From: Actinostola sp. cb2023
Lineage: Eukaryota; Cnidaria; Anthozoa; Actiniaria; Actinostolidae
DNA: 64,000 bases
NCBI GenBank assembly: GCA_033675265.1
Contig: JAUJYZ010001087.1
Span: forward strand, 756,001-820,000
Reading direction: 5' to 3'
Part shown: positions 1-12,400 of the stretch, in pieces
How positions within the stretch are numbered: position 1 is the stretch's first letter
Layout of the letters: each line of letters begins with the position of its first letter
The notes under the pieces: generated by a model
Databases searched by the model: none
What the model was told of the DNA's origin: nothing
Seen by the model: the letters and a program-made list of their open reading frames with translations, nothing else
Program-made: the position numbers and the translations under genes

Positions 1-295
1 TCTAATAAGCACCCCTATTCTAATAAGCACCCCTATTCTAATATTAGCACCCCTATTCTAATATTAGCACCCCTATTCTAATAAGCACCCCTATTCTAAT
101 ATTAGCACCTGTATTCTATTAAGCACCCCTATTCTAATAAGCACCCCTATTCTAATAAGCACCCCTATTCTAATAAGCACCCCTATTCTAATATTAGCAC
201 CCCTATTCTATTAAGCACCCCTATTCTAATAAGCACCCCTATTCTAATATTAGCACCCCTATTCTATTAAGCACCCCTATTCTAATAATAGAGCA
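1..295. repeat. 18-20 bp minisatellite, cut by window edge
   Basis: About 15 tandem copies of CACCCCTATTCTAATAAG, with a 20-bp variant carrying an extra AT. The array is truncated by the left edge. It lies in an intron of the minus-strand KASH5-like gene, downstream of exon 9. The unit does not resemble a TTAGGG-type telomere repeat. Confidence 0.9.
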
Positions 296-335
296 TTTAC
301 AGTACATGTATTCATATCAGTTATCTTCAAGTTAC

Positions 336-400
336 CAGATTGTCGAAGTTCCAGGTTCTCCACTTCCAACTCTTTGTATTTAGATGACACTGACTGTAAA
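336..400 (-). CDS. KASH5: KASH5-like exon 9 (coiled coil)
   Basis: Acceptor CTCCAG precedes 400 and donor GTAACT follows 336 on the minus strand. It enters in phase 2 (AG from exon 8 plus T gives Ser), encodes LQSVSSKYKELEVENLELRQ and leaves in phase 1. Last exon seen before the left edge. Confidence 0.75.
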
Positions 401-3400
401 CTGGAGAAATGAAGCAAATCACTACTACAGCAGTGTAACCCCATCAATATGACCACCAGTAGGCCATAAACATTTCATATTATATGGTCATATTGGTCAT
501 ATTAATGAACTGGTCTATGGTGGCAGAGAACTGCCATTTAATTTTTTCTTGATTTTACATTGATTTTAAATTTTATTTCCTTTTTTACTTCCTTTTTTTT
601 TTCTTTTTTTTACTTCTGAATTTGGTTTAATCTTACTTTGAAAAGTAAAATGAAATTAAAAACAAATTGAAACTCAAATGAATTTCAAATTTATTTTAAA
701 ATCAAAACGTAAAATAAAATGAAAAAAAATCTTGCATGGCCGAGCGCTGCCACTAAATTAAAATTAAAGCAAAATGAAAAAAAATATATTGCATGGCCGA
801 GCGCTGCCACTAAAATTAAAGCAAAATGAAAAATATATATATTGCATCAGGCCGAGCGCTGCCACTAAAATGAAAATGAAATGAAAAAAACTATTGCATG
901 GGCGAGTGTTGCCACTAAGGGTGCGTTCGATTGACCTTATTCCAGAATAGGAATAATTCCAGATTCTGGGGCAGACGGATGACGTCATTATTCCGGAGTA
1001 TTCCAATGATGAGCCGAATGTTTGGAATATATTCCGCTTATTCTGGAACAGACTCAATTGAACGGACATTCCGTATTATTCCAAGTATTCCTATTCCGGA
1101 ATAAGGTCAATCGAATGCACCCTAAAATTTAAAAAAATTAAAAAATATATATTGCATGGCCGAGTGCTGCCACTACCGTCATGCATTTCGATCTATCAGT
1201 TCTCCGAAATGCTGACAAACTGACACTCAACAGTAAACATGACAGATCGGCGTGCTTTTGTGAACAAGCAAAAGCAGAAACGAAAGGGTAAAAAGGAAGT
1301 GAATCTTCGGAAGTGACGAAGGATGACATAGAGGTTCAGGATGAGTCGAGATGAGCTTCAAGCTTAGCGGAAAGCAGCAAAAATACAGTCCAGTTGGTGC
1401 ACAGGAATACGTGCCATTCGAACACAACGAACTTATATTCAACAACGTAATAGATGCCTCTAGTGCCAGAAGCACTTTGCTATCTAAATTGAGAAAGGCA
1501 TGGTATGTCAGATGTGATATTCTCACCAGGGAGCGTGGCCCATCCTGTAAGAAACTGATGATGAATATTCCAGATATGAAAGTGTTCCGCCGGGCTACGT
1601 ATGGTTCATTGAGAGGGAAGACAATGACACATTAGCTTCACCGTGGCGGACCATCTCGACCAGGATGGGCCACGCTCCCCGGCAAGAATATCACCATGCC
1701 TTTCTCAATTTGGATAGCAATTAAGTGCTTCTGGCAGGCATCTATTACGTTGTCGAATGTAAGTTCATCGTGTTCGAATGGCACATATTCTAATTTCAAT
1801 TTACTTTTCAAAGTAAGATTAAACCAAATTCAAAAAATAAAAAAAGGAAGTAAAAGAGGAAATAAAATTTAAAAGAAACGAAAAATCAAGAAAAAATTAA
1901 GTGGCAGTTCTTGGCCACCATAGTGTTGTACCTTTGTAACTGCTTCTTTAGTGATTTGACTTCACCATGGAGTTGTGTATTCGACTCTTCTGTTTGCTCC
2001 ATCTGTTATGAAACAATGAGTTAGTCAACATACAATGCCATTTCTCAGCCCAACCATTTTCTCTATCGTTAAAAGTAAGTGATATAAAAATATATACAAT
2101 GTATTTTGTGTCTCTCTTTATTTTATGACTCTTAATGAGTGTTTGCTATTGGGCTTCCTGTGTTCTCACGAACGTTATCGCAGGTACACGTTTTTCGGTG
2201 CGTATACATTCACAATATAGTAAACCACGCTCTTTACAATACAATACAATTGTTTATTTATACACGTGTCGTCCAGGAGCGCGAACGTTCAAAGTACGAA
2301 CGTTTGTTTTCAGTCATTAACACAGGAGGCCCATCAAAACAGATGCAAACTCTTTTCCCAGGTTTATATTCTGTGTTGTCCAAGCAGGAAAACACTAGAA
2401 AAGTTTAAAATCACCAGCCTCAGGCGAACACAGAATATACACACAGACAATGTGTCGACTCCCTCTAAGACGGACACCCTTGGGACCCCAAACAGCTGAT
2501 CGTCTTAGAGAGGTGTCCGTATTATAGAGTCATGAAATTATTTGACAGCATTAACTTACGACTGTCAAAGCTGATAGTCAGTTCTAACTTGAGTTTTGTT
2601 TGCTATTCAAGGACAAAGGAACCAACCTTGTAAATAGATCATTCATTGCCATTAAATGTGATCGTACTGTTTATGGCATGTTACGTGTGATCTGTTTATT
2701 TTCAGTCATTAGCTTTAATTATCCGATTAGTTTCCATCTTAGGGATGGTTTTTGTACTGTTTTTGTACCTAAATTGATTTAACAACTGTGTTGTCCATCT
2801 TATAGAGTTTATGTACAGGCAAACAATCGCATTTTATACAGGTCCCATAATGATAGCAGTTTTTTATAACTGAAATGGTTAACCTGTTAAAACATGTTAT
2901 TATAATTATTGTTATTATTATTATTAAACAATGGGTTTTTGGCAGGGACCAGCAGTACCCGACTACCTAGTATGGGTACCACTACCTACATGTATGGGTA
3001 CCACTACCTACATGTATGGGTACCACTACCTACATGTATGGGTACCACTACCTACATGTATGGGTACCACTACCTACATGTATGGGTACCACTACCTACA
3101 TGTATGGGTACCATGTATGGGTACTACCTACATGTATGGGTACCACTACCTACATGTATGGGTACCACTACCTACATGTATGGGTACCACTACCTACATG
3201 TATGGGTACCACTACCTACATGTATGGGTACCACTACCTACATGTATGGGTACCACTACCTACATGTATGGGTACCACTACCTACATGTATGGGTACCAC
3301 TACCTACATGTATGGGTGGGTACCTACATGTATGGGTACCACTACCTACATGTATGGGTACCACTACCTACATGTATAGGTACCACTACCTACATGTATG

Positions 3401-6400
3401 GGTACCACTACCTACATGTATGGGTACCACTACCTACATGTATGGGTACCACTACCTACATGTACAATAGGTACCACTACCTACATGTACAATAGGTACC
3501 ACTACCTACATGTATGGGTACCACTACCTACATGTATAGGTACCACTACCTACATGTATGGGTACCACTACAAATGTACCTACATTGTATAGGTACCACT
3601 GCCTACATGGGGTGGGATGTTTGTCTATCACAGTTTTTACAATAACAGAGCGTAATCTCGCAATCTGATTGACTCTCAGCCATTTTCAATAAGAGTACAG
3701 ACACATACATGTAGAATGACGAATCACTTGCGCATGGATCCAGCGTTCGCTTGAAACAGTTTTTCTTTCAAACTTTATCCTTGCTTTTGGATGTTTTTTT
3801 GACTTTGTTATAATTGTAAAAAAGAAATCACAAGCAGCTTGCCGTTGTCTGTACTCTTATTGACAATTTATACTCCCTCTTAGAACTCTTTTTTATTGTT
3901 ATATTGTTATCCATTGGCCTGCCTAGATTAGTTACTACTATTTGCAGGTCAATGGAACATTCATCATTGTAATACAAAGTTACAGCGGACACCCTTGGGA
4001 ATTGAAAAAAGTGTCCGTTAGTAGAGCTGTCCGCTTACGAGAATTATTCCTGTAAGCAGACACCAAAGACAAATAGGGTGGATGTCCGATTACGGGAGAG
4101 TTAATTAGCGGGTGTTAATTATGTTTTATTGGGTAGACAAAAATAGCAACTGAAGATATAAAGCGAAACTATTTATTGATGTCAAATGTCTGTTGGTCAT
4201 ATTTTTGTTGATTTATTGCAAATTCAAGACAAATTTCATTGCCGAGAGTCAATTATTATATGGGGTGTCCGCATACGAGAGAGCATAAATAAAAGAAAAA
4301 TCCAATTTTCATTTTCAAAAGTGTCCGCGTCCGTTTACGAGAGAGTGTCCGCTTACGGGAATGTGTAAATACAGAGTTTGACTGGGAGGTAAAATGTGGA
4401 ATTGAAAAGGCATCCGTAAGTAGAGCTGTCCACTTACGAGAGTGTCTGTTAGCGGAGAGTTGACTGTTATTCCAAATAAATCTAAATCTAAGTCTAAAAT
4501 AAAAAATAAAATAAAAAACAATGGGTTTGACGTCACGAAATGTTTAAAACTTTGCAGTTCGCTACGCTCGTGGTTCCACTTGAGTTTTGAACATTTTGTG
4601 ACGTCACATCCATTGTCAATAAGAGTGCAGACAATGGAAAACCACTTGCGATTTGTTAAATGTACCTGAGCTTGTATTACAGAGTGTTGTTCCAGCAATC
4701 GCTTGTTATTCAACTGTAAAGTCTCTATTATTGATGTCATCTCTGCAGCTTGATCACTGAAATTTAATATTAGTTCAAGTCAGATATAACAACTCCTTAT
4801 ATGTTAGCTACTTGATGCATACAGGTAATTAGTCTCGATAGTATGTCTACTGTATTACAATTTCTGTAGTAAAACATGGTTTCCATACAGGATTGCAATC
4901 GATCACTGGATCAATCAACCTTACAATTACATGTGAGTCCCACAGATCTAATTGTAGACATGCCCCAATTGGAAACCAACTTTATTTAGTTGAATAGGTT
5001 AGCTCATGATTAATTAAGTTTTATTACTATTATTACTAGGGACCGCACACATGAGAAAATTCTAGGACGGGAACGTGACAGTGCGCGCAATGACGAATAA
5101 TGGCTCAAAACGCAATCTACGACGTGAAAACAGGTGAAGTGCCGTCGTAGATTGCCATCACAGACGTCAACGTTCGTTTTGAGCCGTGCTAAAACGACTT
5201 CTGGGGCGTGAGACAATGCTGGCTTCTGATTGACCCTATTTTTTGCCACAAAAAAATAGGGCCAATCAGAGCTTATCCATATTTTCATTCATTCAAATGG
5301 ACGCCGTGGGCAAAAGTCAGTGTTGATAGTTGTTGAAAGGACTGTTGAAAGATGAATCCAATAGATCAAAGTTGTTTACAAGATATTTATGCATTTCAGT
5401 CATCCATTCCCTGAACAGTTCATAGTCAGACATTCATAGAAAATCGAAGCCGATGTTTTTGCACAGTTGCAGACAGGGTTTGAATACCGGTATCTATCGA
5501 AGATCGGAATATCCACTGACATTGCTGAGTAGACGACAGATAAATCCTGAATGGCAAAAGATATGTCCAGATTTTGTTTGAAAGAATGGAAGCTTTGGTT
5601 GGAGACGAGTATGTTACCTTCAGCGAGCAGACTCCTCTCCCTCTTTCGGGGAGGAGGTCAAAAGAAGACTTTCGAAGTAGAAGCTGTCAAGCCTTAATGA
5701 GGTTATTTCTCCTTCCAGGGTTGATGCGCTTCAGTGTGTATCACGCCCTTGAAGTCGTTAGGCAAGTTCTCCAGCGGTTCTCTGGCGGGGCGGTGTTTCA
5801 TCCGAGCCCGTGCCGAAGAGCACCGCTGGTTTCTCGAGCATGGCTACATGTATCATGTGACCCGTTAAATGTATCATGTGACCCGTTACATGTATCATGT
5901 GACCCATTAAATGTATCATGTGACCCGCTAAATGGATCATGTGACTTGTACATGTATCATGTGACCCATTAAATGTATCATGTGACCCGTTAAATGTTTC
6001 ATGTGACTCGTTACATGTATCATGTGACCCATTAAATGTATCATGTGACCCGTTAAATGTATTGTGTGACCCGTTAAATGTATCATGTGACCCGTTACAT
6101 GTATCATGTGACCCGTTAAATGTATCATGTGACCTACGACCTGTATCATGTGACCCATGACATGTTACAGGGGTTTCAAGTAGCTGTACGAGGTGCTCAA
6201 AGTAGCCATATACTCAATTTTGTTTTTTAGATCTAGACAATAATTAGCTAAAAAAGTATGATCATACACTGACAAAAGTAGCCGCAAGAGGAATGGCAAG
6301 TAACGTTAACTGCCGGAGCTCCGGCAGTATCATGTGACCTGTGTCACACGACCTGTATCATGCAACACTTAACCTGTGAACCATGACATGCATCATGTGA

Positions 6401-9400
6401 CCTGTGACATGTATCATGTGACCTGTGACATGTATCATGTGACCTATGACATGTATCATGTGACCTATGACATGAATCATGTGACCTGACATGTATCATG
6501 TGACCTGACATGTATCATGTGACCTGTGACATGTATCATGTGACTTGTATCATATGACCTATGACATGTATCATGTGACCTGTGACATGTATCATGTGAC
6601 CTGACATGTATCATGTGACCTGACATGTATCATGTGACTTGTGACATGTATCATATATGACCTATGATATGTATCATGTGACCTGTGACATGTATCATGT
6701 GACCTGTGACATGTATCATGTGACCTGACATGTATCGTGTGACCTGTGACATGTATCATGTGACCTGACATGTATCATGTGACCTGACATGTAGACCTGA
6801 CATGTACAGTACCGACCAGAACTAACTACCCCCCTCGCGTTCATTTGCGTTCAATTGCGTTCAATACCAAAATGAACGCTGAGTTTGTTTTGCGTTTGCT
6901 CAAAATGACCGCAAAATGAACTCTGCGTTTGTTTTGCGTTTGCTGAAAATGAACACAGGACCAAATACCAAATGAACATTCTCTTATTATTGAGCCAATT
7001 TTAGCCGTTATTTATGACTATAAACGTGGCGTTCTCTAATTATTGATCCATTGAGATAAATAATGACAACATTTAGCAATTATCAAATTACTGGTTAGAG
7101 CAAGAAAGAGGGAAAAAGCAGCCATTTTTCGTGATTCTCAAACCATTAAGTTATTAAACTATATACTCAAACGCGAAGTTACATGACTGTATTATATAAG
7201 GTATTAAACACAAAGTTTTTTAAATCTAAAGCACATCGTGGTTCATCCTTTGACAACAGATGACGATGTTTTGGGATGTTTTTCATGTAAATTGCAAAGA
7301 AACACAACTAGACTAGACATTGACTAGACACTTGGCGCCGAGATGTGCCACCTCACACACAAAGAAACCGCTAATTACAAGATGACAAGGGTCAGTAAAT
7401 GGTAGAATTCGTGGTGGATGGCTTCGGCAAGTTTACTCTTCAAAGTGCAAAAAGTTAAGAACACTTTTTACACCATTCCAAAGATATACAAATATAACAA
7501 TTTCTACATGAACGTGTTCAGATGTTGAGGTTTGTATCAAATTGATTTACTAGTACGTTGTTTACATTTATGTTCGCGTTCCCGTTCTGCTCCAAACTAA
7601 AACGTAGATTTTTGAAAACAAACGCTTCAGTGTTTGAAGTTTAATAGATTAGATCGGTACTGTGGCATTAATTCGTTTATAAACGATGATAACCGAGGTG
7701 ATGTTTCTTTTCAATGTTTATTATACAAATTCGAGCGTAAGTGGAACATTTTCTCATGGTCTTGATCTCGATGCGTATTATATTTATTTTCAGCAGGTTA
7801 ATTGTTTTGCGTTTGTTTCGCGTTCACTCCAAATGAACGCAAAATGAACTCTGCGTTTGCTTTTGCGTTCACTCCAAACGAACGCCAAATTGAACACAAA
7901 CGAACGCAGAGTTCGTTTTGCGTTCATTTCAAATGAACGCAAGTTGAACGCAAATGAACGCAGGGGAGTAGTTAGTTCTGGTCGGTACTGTATCATGTGA
8001 CCTATGACATGTATCATGTGACCTATGACATGCATCATGTGACCTATGACATGTATCATGTGACCTATGACATGCATCATGTGACCTGTGACATGCATCA
8101 TGTGATCTGTGACCCACAGCCTGTATCATGTGACCCACGACCTGTATCATGTGACCTGTGACATGCATCATGTGATCTGTGACCCACGACCTGCATCATG
8201 TGACCTGTGACATGCATCATGTGATCTGTGACCCACGACCTGCATCATGTGACATGTGACATGTATATATCATGTGACCTGTGACCCACGACCTGTATTT
8301 AAACCCACCATTAAAAAATGGCAGGGTACGGAGTGCGATAAATATTTAGAGAGGGAACGTCAGGGAGCCTTTCATATTTCATTACTACATGGTCTCCTGG
8401 TAATGAAATAAAGTGTATTTATAATTATATTATTCAAAATCCTCAACATTCACCTGTCATTTTTCTGAGGTGAATCTCCACCTATTCCTTCTACACTGTT
8501 AGAACTGATGTTGGGCGTACTGGTTGCTGGAGAACAGATAAACACAACAATTAACATGGAATAACAACGTTGTCAATTAGCTACATTGTATATAGAGTGC
8601 ATACTTGTAATAGAGTGATTCCAATCTACACCAATACACAACACTCACTCTTTTGTTTTCGTTTGCATCTAATTAACACTGACAGCTAATTAGTAGTGCT
8701 CAGGTTTATTGGAATCACTAACTAAATAGTACAAAATAGCACTAATTCAACAATGGAAAACAAAGGATTTTGTACTATTTTGTACTATTTAGTACTATTT
8801 AGTTGTTTCATGGTTTTAGTGTTTGCACTCTATGTAAATATACCATTGCTTACCATGGTGGTAATGTCTTTCACCAGATAATGGGTGGAACATAGGTGAC
8901 TAAATATTACACAGAATGATAACACATTAAATTTATTTGGATAATCATAAATAAATTACATACATGTTGTGATTTGAAATTCAGGTTTTTAGTAATAATT
9001 TAATAATAAGAAAAAAAAATAATAATAATAATAACCCATTTAAATTTTGTTTAACTACATGTACATTGTATATGGTGGGCAAAAAAGCACCCAAAACCGC
9101 TAAGGTAGATCTACTTCTACACTTTCCATCCAATCAAAATGAAACTTGGCAACATTACAGTACATGGCAAGACCACTAATTTGTTCATTTTTGTTTTTTG
9201 ATTTTTATGATTTTTGGTGGGAAAATGACGTCATGAACAGGGCAACAAATGTTAAAATTCAAAAATGCACCGATCTGAGCATAGCAATCGAAAGGACATG
9301 TAAAATGAGAACTATTACTGAAATAATATATCAGTTATCGTTATTCAATCCAGAGATATGAATTTTTGAAATCTGAAATTTCCGCCATTTTGTGCTATTT

Positions 9401-12400
9401 TTAGAAACAAAATTTGGCGGATTTTCAAATTTCAAAACTTCATATCTTTGGATTAGACACCAACAAGTAAATGAGCTCCTTGATAAAAGGTTACATTTGC
9501 TTAGCATTAGCCTCAATCCAGTGTAAATAATGTAAACATTATACATACATACATACATACATACATAGTTTATTTGTTTCTGCAGGTTTGTTTACATAGC
9601 AACAAGAATGAGAAATTTTAACTGTTGACAATGGATAATAGAAATCTTTATAATTCCATGCCAGGTTATTCACTGAGGGTAAGGCTGAGCAAACTCATCT
9701 TTTCTCAAAGAGTACTGTCAACTAATAGAACTACATGTACATATATACAGGCATACTGTAAAAAGGACAGTCAATGCAGAGTTCTCAGTATAGAACTGCT
9801 GTCAATCAACAGAACTACATGTACAATGTACATACATGCATACTGTAAAAAGGACAGTCAATGCAGGGTTCTCAGTATAGAACTGCTGTCAATCAACAGA
9901 ACTACATGTACAATGTACATACATGCATACTGTAAAAAGGACAGTCAATGCAGGGTTCTCAGTATAGAACTGCTGTCAATCAACAGAATTCCGCCATCTG
10001 TCAAGTCAACTTCTACAACAATTAAACATTGTGTAGACTGAGAACCCTGGCTTAAATTAGTATTATGTTCAGTACATGTTATTCACGCTCAATGACTGAC
10101 AAGGATTGTACACAACACAAAGTATATTTCAAATGATACATAATTATGACATGCAATTCATGTTACTCAACAGAGAGTAAATACAAGTGTACATACGTAC
10201 CACACAGTTGATAGAAACAGATGACAGGAAATCATCATCCACACTAGCAAGACTGAAACAAATGATATTCTTTACTGTAGTACCAGGGTTAAAAATAACG
10301 GTCGGTCAACGGACAATGTCCAGCCAAAATTGTCACTTGTCCGGGCCAAACATTTCACTGGCCATGCAGTGATTTTGACCAGTCAATAAATATGCTTGAC
10401 TGTTCATGTTAAACTAATGATTTGTCCGGCCACTGGCCACTTATTTTAAGCCCTGAGTGCATATGTAAATCATATTGTACAATAAAGTATTACAGTCTTT
10501 TCCAGAACTGTGGAGTTTTTCTACATATATACATGTATGCATTTGGCTTCCATCAATCAAATTCAACATTGAAAAATTGTTTACAATTATTTTAAATGAT
10601 TTCAGTCTTAATTCTTTTGCATGCAATCAGTTTACTTCTTCGGTCCAGCTGAAAGATTTGATTTCTTGTGTAAACCCAGTCAAATTGGATTGATAGAAAC
10701 ACAATGTGCAAAGCTCCCTTGCAAATGGTTGTTAGTGTAAAGATATTTGTTCAATTAAGTAGTAATTGTACATACCTTCTTTTTCTGATATCTTCAATCC
10801 ATTCATTTATCCCTGCTTGATATGTTGAAATATCAATATGAACATCATGTCCATCAGGATCAAGAATCAATGAGAGATCATCTAAATTGTCCACAAACTG
10901 AAATACAAAATATAGAGATAGGAATGAATTAAAATATAGTAGCTGACTTGGAGAAGTGAAAGGGTAAATCATTCCAAGTTGATAATTTAATAATAATAAT
11001 GTAATAATTAATAATAATAATTTCAGTAATAGATATCAATATGAGCGGCCATGTTGTATAAGATGTACAATCACGAGCTGAAGGCAAGTGATTGTACAAT
11101 CATGTAGATCTGGACGGACGCGAATATTGTATTAGACTAAATACACTGTATCATATGAATCATTATACTACCGGTACTATCATTTTCAAGATACATTTGT
11201 ACAACGTATAATGTTTGGCCGAGAAAATCAAAGTTAACCACAGCTATGATTTCTATTGTTATTACATTATGTAAGATATTCATTTTTCTTCTTCTTAGTT
11301 TTAACAAACGTTTTCGATCATTCGATCATCATCAGGTTCATGCTGGAGGTCGGCTACGCCTTGGGTTTTTATACTTCATAATTACCACTGCTGCTCGTTT
11401 TTTAGATAGTACATAAAGGTCTATGCACCTGACCTAATGGACAGCTCCCATTGGCCTAATGAATCATGAGTTTTAGAAATAAATGTTCAACAACTACAGG
11501 CTCTTATTATAATTCCACTAGTGCATCATTTTACCATATAAGGGCAAGAGAACATGCAAAATATGCCAGCGTATTACACAGTAGCTCACACACGCATGAA
11601 AAACATAGCAAAAATGGCTCAAAAACTTCAGGAAACAAAGAAACAAAATCAATGGTGGAATAATAATAAACCCCTTATTTGATGGTTTGACATTTTACTC
11701 ATTGCTCGTATTTTTCCTCGCCCCTACGGGCTCAGAAAATTACTACGCAACTCGTAAAATATCCACGCGTATTATCTGTCAAACCATCAAATAAGCTGTA
11801 TTTATTATACATTGTACTCAGTATCTGTATTCTCATTAGTCGAGAGCCTACAGATAATTCTAACTATCAGTGCGCGCCAGCGATATTTCAGCGGTCTGGT
11901 GGTTATCTGTAGGCAGTTATCTGCAAAAACGAGCCTGCGTAGGTCAGCGGATTAGTTGTTATCTGTAGGTTACAACAGTGCTGTCATTTCAATCCTCATT
12001 CATTTGATGTTGTTGTTGGATTGCTTTCAATCCACATAGACAATGTATAATAAAACAATGATTGAATTCGGTTTTCAATTGATGAAATCCAGAATTATCA
12101 ATGTCTTGGCAAATATAATTGGCCTCAGCCTACGGCTTATAACACTTACCTCTACATTGATAATTCCAGATATCAACAAAACCTCATCCAATAATTGTTT
12201 AATATTTGCAGGTTAAAAAGATAAATCATACATGCCATGTGCAGTACTTGTATTTAAAATTAAGGAACGTCCACACGTATGCGGATATTTTTGAATCCGC
12301 AACTTTTTTGAATCCGCAGCGAAAAAGTTGCGGATTCAAAAATATCCAGATATGTGTGGATGGGGCCTAAATAAAAATACTACATACATTGCATAGCACC

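Noticed and set aside
1..295. Possible telomere repeat at the window edge
   Set aside because: An 18-20 bp unit without the TTAGGG-type motif, and it lies inside an intron with an exon 40 bp away.
5574..5972. 132-residue ORF upstream of the M-box array
   Set aside because: The end runs into the minisatellite, no splice sites are visible and no family resemblance is seen.
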